A DNA stretch of 49,541 nt, from assembly GCA_013388755.1 (NCBI GenBank), contig JACAEQ010000139.1, forward strand, positions 1 to 49,541, written 5' to 3'. The DNA comes from Chloroflexota bacterium. Its GTDB lineage: Bacteria; Chloroflexota; Chloroflexia; Chloroflexales; Roseiflexaceae. Positions 8,538 through 16,317 of this stretch are shown in pieces. The first letter of the stretch is position 1; the number at the start of each line of letters is the position of its first letter. The position numbers and the translations under genes were made by a program. Below the pieces are notes generated by a model. The model saw only the letters and a program-made list of their open reading frames with translations, searched no databases and was not told where the DNA came from.

Positions 8538-9286
8538 TGGCGCCAATGGATTCGACAACGATCAAGATATACGGGCCGCTCCGCGATCTCACGCTTCCAC
8601 CGATCTGCCCGGCCTGTGGCGCAGCGGCCAGTGTTCCTCTGCGTATCGAGCGCGTCTTTGCCCGCGAGCGAAGGCGACGGGGTGTGATCAGCACCGCGCC
8701 GCGCGGGATCACAACCTATCATTGCGTTGCGCTTACGGTGCCGTTCTGTCACGCGTGCGCTGCACGGCACATGGCGGAACGGGCCGCGGCTGCTGATACC
8801 CCACCTTCACATCTGCGTTCGACGGCGTTCATGTATGGCGTGGTTGCGGCTGTTGCCATGGCTGGCGCGCTGCTGTTTGGCGCCTTTGTCTGGAACGCGT
8901 ACCCTGGCGGCTGGCGGCCCGCGCTGACGTTTGCTGCCTCCATCGCCGCCGGGTGTGCCGCATTTGCCGGCTGGTTCGCGCACCAGGTCATCAATACGCT
9001 TCGCGCCGGGGCGACGCCACCGCCGACCTCGATTACGGCGGTGTTTGATGTTAGTGACAATCAGGCGGCGCGTTTCGAGCCGGAGTGGCGCGTCTATCGG
9101 TTGCGCAACGCCACGTATGCGCGGGCGTTCGCACAGGCCAACGCGGCGTGGCTATGGGATGAAACCAGCCCGCGCTTTGCACGCGCCGCCAGGTTGCGCC
9201 ACCTCGCCGGCACACTGCGCGTCGCCACCATTGCTGTGCTGCTGGTCGCGTTCATTCTCTTCGCGCTGCGTGCCGGGAGGCCATAG
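8537..9286 (+). CDS. Zinc-ribbon membrane protein, uncharacterised
   Basis: A 249-residue protein of unknown function. Cys pairs CPAC (24-27) and CHAC (71-74) should form one zinc ribbon on the N-terminal cytoplasmic side. They are followed by two membrane helices (about 98-119 and 129-150), a soluble stretch of about 75 residues and a C-terminal helix (about 226-244). It is translationally coupled to the glycosyltransferase (TGATG), which suggests a shared membrane process, but nothing in the sequence gives a reaction. A second in-frame ATG nine bases downstream is also possible. It converges with the ABC gene on the other strand, 31 bp away, with no clear terminator between them. Confidence 0.8.
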   Translation: MAPMDSTTIKIYGPLRDLTLPPICPACGAAASVPLRIERVFARERRRRGVISTAPRGITTYHCVALTVPFCHACAARHMAERAAAADTPPSHLRSTAFMYGVVAAVAMAGALLFGAFVWNAYPGGWRPALTFAASIAAGCAAFAGWFAHQVINTLRAGATPPPTSITAVFDVSDNQAARFEPEWRVYRLRNATYARAFAQANAAWLWDETSPRFARAARLRHLAGTLRVATIAVLLVAFILFALRAGRP

Positions 9287-9317
9287 TCCTCGTTCAGTCG
9301 GGTCGTTCCGATGCCAC

Positions 9318-11099
9318 TTACCCGCCGCCCTCCTCAATATCCCACAGTCGCCGCATCTCGTCACACGAGGCCAGTAATGCTGCGAGCGCGCCAATCGCCG
9401 CTACCTGCCCGTCTCGTAGCACGATGATCTGATCCGCACGCTGCAACACGGCTCTGCGATGTGATACTGCCAGGATGGTCGCCCGGCGATCGTTAGCGAC
9501 GCTGGTTACTCGCTGCCAGAGCGTCGCCTCTGTCTCGACGTCGAGCGCGCTGGAGAGGTCATCAACGACCAGTAGCTCTGGTTTGCGTACAAGCATACGC
9601 GCTGCAGCTGCACGCTGTACCTGTCCTCCCGACAGACGCACGCCGCGAGGCCCGACCAGGGTGTCAAGGCCGTTCTCCAGCACGGCAATGTCTGTATCAA
9701 GCACGGCGGTATGCACGGCTTGAGCCAGCTCTGTACGTTCGAGGAGTGCGCCGAGCGCGATATTCTCGCGTAGTGTGGCTGAGAAGAGCCGCGGAGTCTG
9801 CGCGGTGTACGCAGCGCGTGGCGGTGTCATGAACATCGCCGGGTCATCAACCGGCGCACCATACCAGCGCACCTCGCCCGAGTCGCGCGGCAGCAAGCCA
9901 AGGATCACTCGCAGCAGGGTTGTTTTTCCACTGCCGATGCGCCCGGTAATGACTGTTAGCGACCCGCGCCTGATGCTGAAGCTGATATCCTCAATGCCGC
10001 GACCTGACCCCGGGTGGCGGTAGGTCAGGTTATTGACGGCAAGGAGCTCCGATCCCGTTGCAGCATGCAGACTGCGTACTTCCCGGGGTGCATCGTGCCT
10101 CCTGGCCGGCTGCAGCAACGTTCGTGGCTCGTCCGGCGTCAGCTCCACCAGCCGGGCGATCGAGACCGCCTGCTGATTATAGTCGCCGATGAACGATCCA
10201 ATCAATGACGGGAAGCCGGCGGCATACGCCATGTAGTAGACGAAGAGCGCAAAATCACCCACGCTGAAGGTTCCGGCGCTCATGCGTTGCCCGGCCAGCA
10301 GTAACACCATGCCGACTGCGATTGCGCCAATGATGTCATACAGCGAAAACATGAACTCGTGCAACAGGCGTGCGTGCACCGCCGCCCGGCGCCGCTGATG
10401 ACCCAGATCGCTCAGGCGCAGAATAACATCCTGCACTGATCCGGCGATCTTGACGGCCTGCACCGCGCCGAACAGCTCTCCGAGAAAGCCGATCACCCGG
10501 TCGGATGCGGCCCGGTTCGCCTCCCACGCTGCCAGCAGTCGTGTCCAGCCGGCCCGCACAATGCCGATGACCGCGAACAGTGGCAGTACCACCACCAGCG
10601 TAACGGTCAGGTCAATACGCGCCATGATGATCACGGCGATCAGAAACATGAGCGTCTCGCCGGTGACGTGCGGTATCCAGGTGGGAAAATCACACACCTC
10701 GGCGACGTCGTCGTCGTAGCGGCTGATCGCTTCACCTGACGCAACCGGGGGTGGTAGAGCGCCGGGACGGCGCAACTGCGCCGCCAGCAGGTTGTGGCGC
10801 AGCATGAGCCCGGCTCGCCGCTTGAACGTGATCGCGTTCCAGATATCGGGAAACGATACGGTGAGTTGCGCCAGGCCCACCGAGAGATAGAGTGCGACCA
10901 GCACTGGCACACCGAGTGTCGCCGGCGTCGCTCCAGTGATGGTGTCAAACACGGCTTTCTCGATCAGGCCCAGTGCCGCTGGCGCGATCTGGTACAGAAT
11001 GTGGCAGGCGCTGTGTACATTGAACGATCCAGGGAAGGCGCGGATCAATGCCCGGTTGAGCGACCAGGTTGCCAGCGCCGATGGTTTTGTTGTGGTCAT
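9318..11099 (-). CDS. ABC exporter half-transporter B (degenerate catalytic Glu)
   Basis: A 593-residue fusion of a six-helix type I exporter membrane domain (about 1-320) and an ATPase domain. Walker A is GRIGSGKTT (about residue 383), the signature is intact LSGGQ (about 486), and the H-loop is VSHRR. The Walker B region reads LLVVDDLSSALD: the catalytic Glu is Asp. This fits the non-canonical half of a heterodimeric exporter such as BmrCD or TM287/288, paired with the upstream gene product. There is no C39 peptidase domain. The ATG at 11099 overlaps the upstream stop as ATGA and is preceded by GGAGGG. The substrate is unknown; a peptide, lipid or drug are all possible. Confidence 0.9.
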   Translation of the reverse strand: MTTTKPSALATWSLNRALIRAFPGSFNVHSACHILYQIAPAALGLIEKAVFDTITGATPATLGVPVLVALYLSVGLAQLTVSFPDIWNAITFKRRAGLMLRHNLLAAQLRRPGALPPPVASGEAISRYDDDVAEVCDFPTWIPHVTGETLMFLIAVIIMARIDLTVTLVVVLPLFAVIGIVRAGWTRLLAAWEANRAASDRVIGFLGELFGAVQAVKIAGSVQDVILRLSDLGHQRRRAAVHARLLHEFMFSLYDIIGAIAVGMVLLLAGQRMSAGTFSVGDFALFVYYMAYAAGFPSLIGSFIGDYNQQAVSIARLVELTPDEPRTLLQPARRHDAPREVRSLHAATGSELLAVNNLTYRHPGSGRGIEDISFSIRRGSLTVITGRIGSGKTTLLRVILGLLPRDSGEVRWYGAPVDDPAMFMTPPRAAYTAQTPRLFSATLRENIALGALLERTELAQAVHTAVLDTDIAVLENGLDTLVGPRGVRLSGGQVQRAAAARMLVRKPELLVVDDLSSALDVETEATLWQRVTSVANDRRATILAVSHRRAVLQRADQIIVLRDGQVAAIGALAALLASCDEMRRLWDIEEGGG

Positions 11100-13054
11100 G
11101 CATCCCTCCGCCGTACATGATGCGCCTCAATCAGGCTGTCAGGCATAGGTGCCGTGCCGTTCGTCCAGTGTGGTGCCACAACGCCATCGTTGCCGGCGGA
11201 CACTTCTCGCGGCCCGTCATGCTGAGCCCGGGTCAGCATCTGCTGGTCGTCGCCATTGCTGCCGGGCAGTCCCAGTCCCCGGCGCAGCAAGGCGGCGAAA
11301 CGCGAGGCGGGGTCGGCGGCGAGCCGGGCGCGTGGCCCATACTCTGCCAGGCGCCCGGAGTCAAGAATGGCGATCATATCAGCGCGCTGGACAGTGGCAA
11401 GGCGGTGTGCAACGATGATGCCGGTTCGCCCGGCCAGCAGTCGGTCGATGGCCTGTTCGAGCAGGCGTTCAGTTGCCGGGTCGAGGCGCGACGAGGCTTC
11501 GTCAAGAATGATCAGGCCGGGATTACGCAGAAAGACACGCGCAAACGCCAGCAGTTGCGCCTCGCCAGCCGAGAGCCCGACGGCGCCGACACCCAGCCGC
11601 GTGTCAAGCCCATGCGGCAGGCGTAATGCCCAGTCGCGCAGTCCCAGTTCGCCCAGCGCCCGCTCGATCTCGGCATCGTCAATTCGCCGGCTGAACAGTG
11701 TCAGGTTGTCGCGCAGCGTCGCATTGAATAGCTGCACCTCCTGCGTCACGATGCCCACCCGCGTACGCAGATCGTCGAATGCAAGGTCGCGCAGATCATG
11801 GCCGTTGAGCCGGATGCTGCCTGCCCCTGGATCGTAGAGGCGAAACAGCAGGCGTGTAATCGTGGATTTGCCGCTGCCGGTACGGCCCAGCAGGCCGAGA
11901 ACCGTTCCGGCGTCCAACCGGAATGAGATGTTGTGCAATACCGGGCCGGTTGTGCGTGGCGACGCCTTGCTCGCGATGGCGGACGCACGATCTTCAGCGG
12001 CGTCATCATCATACTCAAACGTTACGTCGTCGAATATCACGTCAAGCGCTCCAGCGGGGAGCGTAGCGATCGGGCGTTCGTGAACGCGCGGGCTGAGCCG
12101 GCGCAGCTCCTCAATGCGTGCGATGCCTGACGCAGCGCGCTGGAGATCTTCGGCCTGCTCACGGATGCGTTCCAGCGGCGGCGCAAGCATGCCAATGTAA
12201 TAGACCACCAGAAACGCGGTGCCGACACTTGCCTGGCCACTGGCGTACAGCCATGCTCCCAGTGCCAGGCCGATGGCGTAGCCGGCGACAAACAGAAACG
12301 TGGTGGCCGCAGATGTGATGTTGCCAGCCATGAGTGCGCCGCGTTCGGCTTCCAGGCCGCGCTGCGACAGCACCGCGTGTTGCTCCAGGATGTGAGCTTC
12401 GGATCCTGAAGCACGGATATCCTCTGCGCCACCGATCCGCTCTTCGATGAAGCCGAATAGCTCGGCGCGTCGTCGTGATACGTCAATCCAGCGCGTGGTC
12501 GCGACACGCTGCAATCCGACCAGCGCGGCGAAGGCGAGCACCGTATAGAGGCTCAACCCCAGGCCGACGCGCCATGCTTCGCGCCACAGCATGGCCAGGA
12601 TGCCGAGCACCAGCAGCGTATTCCCCAGCACTTTAACGGTGAACTGCGAAAAGAAACCTGCCAGTGCACTGCTGTCACCGTCAATGCGTTCAATCAGTTC
12701 GCCGGGAGTGCGCTGCTTGTGGAATCCCATGTCGAGCTGCAGGCAGTGGCGCGCCAGGTCGGCGCGTAGCGCGTTGGTTGCGTTCCAGCCGATATATTCG
12801 CTAAGATAGAGCGCTGCGAACCCGGCGAGGCGCTGGCCAAGCGCCAGGCCGAGAAACAGCGCCCCGACCGCCAGTAACGGTCCATGTTCGATGCCTTGCT
12901 GCGTCGCATCAATGAAGGTGCGCAGCACCTGCGGCGCGGCAAGCTGCAATCCAATGCTGGCAGGGATCAGGATTGCCAGCAGAGCGACACGTGCGCGTTG
13001 TGGCGCAAGATAGGCGATCAGCAAGACGGAGTACTGCCGGATTGCTGTTGTCAT
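11096..13054 (-). CDS. ABC exporter half-transporter A (catalytic Glu present, signature LSAGE)
   Basis: A 652-residue membrane-ATPase fusion. Six membrane helices span about residues 15-310. The ATPase domain has Walker A GRTGSGKST (about 388), a variant signature LSAGE instead of LSGGQ (about 492), Walker B LIILDEASSRLD with the catalytic Glu (about 518), and H-loop VAHRLA. With half-transporter B this predicts one canonical ATP site (A Walker motifs with the B signature) and one degenerate site (B Walker motifs with the A signature), the arrangement known for heterodimeric exporters. The ATG at 13054 sits four bases after AGGAGGT and overlaps the kinase stop as ATGA, so kinase and both transporter halves form one operon. 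Earlier in-frame starts lie inside the kinase gene. Confidence 0.9.
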   Translation of the reverse strand: MTTAIRQYSVLLIAYLAPQRARVALLAILIPASIGLQLAAPQVLRTFIDATQQGIEHGPLLAVGALFLGLALGQRLAGFAALYLSEYIGWNATNALRADLARHCLQLDMGFHKQRTPGELIERIDGDSSALAGFFSQFTVKVLGNTLLVLGILAMLWREAWRVGLGLSLYTVLAFAALVGLQRVATTRWIDVSRRRAELFGFIEERIGGAEDIRASGSEAHILEQHAVLSQRGLEAERGALMAGNITSAATTFLFVAGYAIGLALGAWLYASGQASVGTAFLVVYYIGMLAPPLERIREQAEDLQRAASGIARIEELRRLSPRVHERPIATLPAGALDVIFDDVTFEYDDDAAEDRASAIASKASPRTTGPVLHNISFRLDAGTVLGLLGRTGSGKSTITRLLFRLYDPGAGSIRLNGHDLRDLAFDDLRTRVGIVTQEVQLFNATLRDNLTLFSRRIDDAEIERALGELGLRDWALRLPHGLDTRLGVGAVGLSAGEAQLLAFARVFLRNPGLIILDEASSRLDPATERLLEQAIDRLLAGRTGIIVAHRLATVQRADMIAILDSGRLAEYGPRARLAADPASRFAALLRRGLGLPGSNGDDQQMLTRAQHDGPREVSAGNDGVVAPHWTNGTAPMPDSLIEAHHVRRRDA

Positions 13055-13950
13055 ACGACCTCCTGAAGTGTTGCCGGAAGATCGCCGGTAAGATAGCGGC
13101 TCCACAGATCGGCAGTGATGGCGACGCCATCCGCACGCATGCCGTAGCGCGCGAAGAATGTACACAGCCGGGCGATATCTCGCTCCAGCAGCGTGTACGC
13201 AGCATCGCCATACCGCGGGTCCACCGCCTGCGCCATATCGATCACGGTGACGCGTTCGCCGTCGAACAGGACATTGTAGGGTGAAAGATCGCCATGCACG
13301 ACATGGTGCGCCAGAAACAGAGTCACATTGGCGATTAACCGGTCGAAGAGTCGCGCACCAACTGCCCGGTTCAGGGTAACATCGCACAATCGCGGCGCCG
13401 GGATGCCATCCTCACCTATAAATCCCATCACGATCGTGTTGCCGGTATGGGCATACGGTTGTGGCACATCCGCGCCGGCAGCGAACAGGCGTTCCTGTAC
13501 CTCGTACTCCAGCTTGATCCATGATGCCACACGTACTTCGCGGCCACGTTCACTTGCGCTGGCCGTGAGCCGCCCGCGTACCCGGTTGACCGGATGCCCG
13601 TGCTCATCGAGGCTCAAACGTGTGTTCCGGTAGATGGCATCATTCTTCAGGCTGCGGAACATACGCGGCCGGTACACCTTGGCTGCCAGCATGGCAACAT
13701 CGGCGGCCGGGCCGCCGGTGCAGCAGTAGACAGTCGCCTCTTTGCCGCTACTTGCCTGACCGACGACATCGGCGATCAATCCCTGCGCATGAAACACGCT
13801 GAGTGCTGACAGAACCCAGTCGGAGTCGCGGCGCCCGGCGAGGAACGTTGGTTCGAACATAGTATCGGCAGCCGGGTGCAACGCGCGCTGGTGCTTGAGC
13901 CAGCGCTGCACGTCGCGGCTGCTTTCGTAGCTTTGTTTTCTGGGCTTCAT
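13051..13950 (-). CDS. RIO1-type atypical protein kinase
   Basis: A 299-residue RIO-family kinase. Visible motifs are the P-loop-like SSGKEATVY (68-75), AAKVYR with the ATP-binding Lys (91), the catalytic loop HGDLSPYN (219-226, Asp221) and VIDMAQ with the metal-binding Asp (238). RIO proteins are ATP-dependent kinases or ATPases. Archaeal and eukaryotic members act in ribosome maturation; the role of bacterial ones is poorly known. Here it is translationally coupled (ATGA) to a heterodimeric ABC exporter, which points to modification of the exported molecule or control of the exporter rather than ribosome work. The ATG at 13950 has AGGAT six bases upstream; the frame extends to 13995 without a better start. 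Confidence 0.88.
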   Translation of the reverse strand: MKPRKQSYESSRDVQRWLKHQRALHPAADTMFEPTFLAGRRDSDWVLSALSVFHAQGLIADVVGQASSGKEATVYCCTGGPAADVAMLAAKVYRPRMFRSLKNDAIYRNTRLSLDEHGHPVNRVRGRLTASASERGREVRVASWIKLEYEVQERLFAAGADVPQPYAHTGNTIVMGFIGEDGIPAPRLCDVTLNRAVGARLFDRLIANVTLFLAHHVVHGDLSPYNVLFDGERVTVIDMAQAVDPRYGDAAYTLLERDIARLCTFFARYGMRADGVAITADLWSRYLTGDLPATLQEVV

Positions 13951-14300
13951 ATGATCCTGTCTGTTTTGTATGAGTGGTAACCGGCTTGCTTGCACCGGCC
14001 GTTCAAAATGGTCAGTCCGGGTGCCTGTGACGATTCAAGGCTGCCGGCTACGGCGGCACGGCCGCAGCAGCCAGCAGCAGGCAATCGCTGGCGCCGCGTG
14101 AATTGCCGCGCTGGAATCGCACAACCGCAGGGCATAGGATGCGCCTGCGGCCGTGAAGAGGCTCAGGGGGGAGAGAGGGGATCAGCGCTGCATCGGTCGC
14201 TGACGCGCAGAACAGGCGAACGTACCACTATAGGGGGTGCTCGCAAGTAGCGGCCAGGCGACGCACATGCCGGGCTGGGAGGCTGACGGACCTTACGCCA
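13951..14300. other. Intergenic region between Cys-tailed peptide and RIO kinase
   Basis: About 350 bp on the path from the 28-residue peptide gene to the kinase. No convincing promoter, terminator or conserved RNA was recognised. A 62-codon minus frame (13947-14135) lacks a ribosome binding site. Whether the peptide and the kinase share a transcript is therefore open. Confidence 0.4.
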
Positions 14301-14387
14301 TCAGCAGCAACAGGCGCATTCGTCGACGCGTGCACCCGCGCCGCGGCGCAGGAACGTGCCGACACGAATTGTAGCCTGTGCTGTCAT
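14301..14387 (-). CDS. 28-residue peptide with Cys-rich C-terminus (candidate RiPP precursor or Cys leader peptide)
   Basis: The ATG at 14387 is preceded by AAGGAG with a seven-base spacer, an ideal ribosome binding site. The frame encodes 28 residues: it starts MTAQATIRVG, continues with a basic Gly/Ala/Arg stretch, and ends DECACCC before TGA. Four of the last five residues are Cys. It lies 62 nt after the methyltransferase stop, and a TTGACG-17-TACCGT promoter fits just upstream. Two readings are possible. One is a precursor of a modified or metal-binding peptide, given the nearby methyltransferase, kinase and exporter. The other is a cysteine-responsive leader peptide like the poly-Cys upstream ORFs described in mycobacteria. 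A chance ORF cannot be excluded, but the Shine-Dalgarno argues for translation. Confidence 0.55.
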   Translation of the reverse strand: MTAQATIRVGTFLRRGAGARVDECACCC

Positions 14388-14424
14388 GGGCGTTCTCCTT
14401 GATCAAACGCTTGATTCTGCGTGC

Positions 14425-14453
14425 ACGGTACCATACGTCGGCCGGCTCGTCAA
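14425..14453 (-). promoter_or_regulatory. Candidate sigma-70 promoter for the Cys-tailed peptide
   Basis: On the minus strand: TTGACG (14453-14448), a 17-bp spacer, then TACCGT (14430-14425) preceded by TGG. The start site would be near 14418, about 30 nt before the peptide ATG. The -35 overlaps the methyltransferase stop codon. Confidence 0.4.
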
Positions 14454-15220
14454 TCCGACTTCGGACGGATGCCGCCGAATATGGCGTGCCCGGCGCGCAT
14501 CCAGTAGACATCAACGCCAACCAGGCCTGCCTCGCCCAGCCAGAGCAGCTGATCGTGCAGCCGTGATGGCGTGTCATATGGTTCAGGGTCGGTATCCGGA
14601 TAGCGATACATGTTCCACTGCTCGCGCTCAAACTGCTTGAACGCGTCGTCACACCCGTCGAGCATCATAGCACGTTCACGCACTGCAATATCCCACTCAT
14701 CAGCAGCCAGTGCTACGCCACGCGCATCGGCAGGCTGCACCAGGTCGGCAATAATCAGCGCGCCGCCGGGTGCAAGCATCGCAACCAGATCGCGGTAGAG
14801 CATCCGCTTGCCGTGATCGTCAAGATGGTGAATCGCAAGTGACGACACGATCGCTCGCGCATGGATGCCGGGATCGCGCCAGTCGCGCGCTGTCAGGTCG
14901 AACCGTATCGTGTGGAAGCGCATGCCGTAGCGCGCAAGACGCGCGCTGGCGCGCGCGAGCATTGTTGGCGACGCATCCATACCGGTGACAGTCGCGTGTG
15001 CATAGCGCGCCAGGATCGCCTCGCTGAGCAATCCCTCGCCGCAGCACAGATCAAGTGCGCGGAACGGTTCATCGCCGGCGGGAACCAGCGAGCAGATTAT
15101 GCGGATTTGCGCTTCGCGATCGGGTACAGCATACCGGCCAAGATCGATGAACGTCTGTGAGTCATGCTCGCTCCAGCCGGAGGGTCGCGCCGATGCGGCT
15201 GGCCATGGATCGTCGATCAT
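14450..15220 (-). CDS. Class I SAM-dependent methyltransferase
   Basis: A 256-residue Rossmann-fold methyltransferase. The SAM-binding motif I is ALDLCCGEGLLSEAIL (about 55-70), followed by the acidic strand end VTGMDASPTMLARA, then FDLTARDW and VSSLAIHHLDD (motif IV region) and LAPGGALIIADL. The substrate is not evident; similar proteins methylate small molecules, lipids or tRNA. The ATG at 15220 has AAGGG five bases upstream. The gene is divergent from the deaminase, with an inverted repeat (15238-15259) between them, and stands just upstream of the Cys-tailed peptide on the same strand, so it could modify that peptide, though this is only inference. Confidence 0.85.
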   Translation of the reverse strand: MIDDPWPAASARPSGWSEHDSQTFIDLGRYAVPDREAQIRIICSLVPAGDEPFRALDLCCGEGLLSEAILARYAHATVTGMDASPTMLARASARLARYGMRFHTIRFDLTARDWRDPGIHARAIVSSLAIHHLDDHGKRMLYRDLVAMLAPGGALIIADLVQPADARGVALAADEWDIAVRERAMMLDGCDDAFKQFEREQWNMYRYPDTDPEPYDTPSRLHDQLLWLGEAGLVGVDVYWMRAGHAIFGGIRPKSD

Positions 15221-15237
15221 AAGGGCACCCTTGTATT

Positions 15238-15259
15238 ATTGTGCGAAGAAGTGCACAAT
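15238..15259. promoter_or_regulatory. Perfect inverted repeat in divergent intergenic region (candidate operator)
   Basis: ATTGTGC, eight bases, GCACAAT. It occupies the centre of the 69-bp space between the divergent methyltransferase and deaminase genes. On the minus strand the left arm also supplies TTGTGC with TACAAG 17 bp downstream, a possible promoter for the methyltransferase, so a bound dimer could repress it. Confidence 0.4.
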
Positions 15260-15289
15260 GCTCCTAATAGTAACACAGGGGGAATGCCG

Positions 15290-15862
15290 ATGAATCAGCT
15301 TCCTTTCTTTATCACCATACCGCTGCCCGACTGGCTCACCGAACGGCTGGCCGTTCCCATGCACCTGCATGATGATGAAGCGCGTATGCGGTTTGTCATC
15401 GAGTTATCGCGGGAGAATATCGTGTGCGGCACGGGCGGCCCATTCGCAGCAGCCGTGTTCCGCGCCGCTGATGGCATGCTGGTTGCCGCAGGGGTCAATA
15501 GCGTGCTGCGGCTGGAGAATGCCGTGTTACACGCCGAGGTCATGGCACTGATGTTCGCCCAGGCGCGGCTTGGCTCGCATACGCTGCGAACCGGGGGTGG
15601 CATCCATGAACTGGTGACCTCATGCGAACCATGCGCGATGTGCCTTGGCGCGACACTGTGGAGCGGTGTCGCACGCCTGGTATGCGGTGCGACCCGCGAG
15701 GACGCCGAGCGTGCGGGATTTGATGAAGGGCCAGTCTTTGCCGCATCGTATGCCTACCTGGAGCAGCGCAGCATTGCCGTGGTGCGCGGTGTGCTACGCG
15801 CTGAGGCCGCCGCCGTGCTCGATCACTACCGGGAGAGCGGTGGAGTGGCCTACAATGGTTGA
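15290..15862 (+). CDS. CDA-fold nucleoside/nucleobase deaminase
   Basis: A 190-residue zinc deaminase of the cytidine/guanine/tRNA-adenosine deaminase superfamily. The catalytic HAE (HAEVMALMF, about 81-83) and PCxxC (SCEPCAMCLG, about 111-119) give the zinc ligands and the proton-shuttling Glu. Family members deaminate guanine, cytosine derivatives or adenosine 34 in tRNA. The extra N-terminal 40 residues and the tail make it longer than TadA or typical guanine deaminase (about 155), so specificity is uncertain. The ATG at 15290 has AGGGGGA six bases upstream; the in-frame ATG at 15284 sits too close to that site. It is a single gene divergent from the methyltransferase. Confidence 0.88.
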   Translation: MNQLPFFITIPLPDWLTERLAVPMHLHDDEARMRFVIELSRENIVCGTGGPFAAAVFRAADGMLVAAGVNSVLRLENAVLHAEVMALMFAQARLGSHTLRTGGGIHELVTSCEPCAMCLGATLWSGVARLVCGATREDAERAGFDEGPVFAASYAYLEQRSIAVVRGVLRAEAAAVLDHYRESGGVAYNG

Positions 15863-16317
15863 GTGGAGTAGGGCACCCCAAGCCGTTCATCAGCGTCGCT
15901 TGCAGGCTACTATCGCGCAAGTGCGTACCCTGAAAGACTCGTCCGCCACGCGACCCCGTTGCCGGGCAGGCCATCTGGTAAAAGCGTTTTGACTATTCCA
16001 ATCAGGTATTCTGAACATTCTGTAATGTGAAGTAGGGTAATTCTCCCCTGTTTACCCGGGTGCCATTGGCCTACCATTATCACGCCCCATTTACTACTAC
16101 TACAACGAGTATAACCAGACCGGAACTTGATACAACACCGGGCGCCTGGCAGGCGACACGTCGTTGTGTCAATTGCTATGTCACGCCCGCATGCTTCGGT
16201 CCCCGGTGGTAGCTGGCTCACCGGGTGTGGTATGACCTGTTCTCGCATGCCGGTGTGCAGCGCGCGCCACGTGTTCAGGTCTCGGCAGATTGGATGCGAA
16301 ACGCAGAAGGTGCAACC
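15863..16317. other. Leader region of the polysaccharide locus
   Basis: About 455 bp without a supported gene. It must hold the promoter for the long plus-strand polysaccharide operon, but no strong -35/-10 pair is visible; TATAAC near 16111 is the best weak candidate. A small inverted repeat GACAC-N6-GTGTC lies near 16157-16172. No known riboswitch was recognised. Confidence 0.35.

Noticed and set aside
13947-14135. A 62-codon minus frame with a Cys-Cys pair before the RIO kinase, considered as a second Cys peptide
   Set aside because: No Shine-Dalgarno, overlaps the kinase start, and no similarity in layout to the 28-residue peptide.
14293-14652. A 119-codon minus frame overlapping the Cys-tailed peptide and the end of the methyltransferase
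   Set aside because: It runs in another frame through the methyltransferase C-terminus and has no start site. The 28-codon frame has the ribosome site.
16085-16120. ACTACTACTAC repeat and TATAAC as promoter of the polysaccharide locus
   Set aside because: No -35 at proper spacing; kept only as a weak note.
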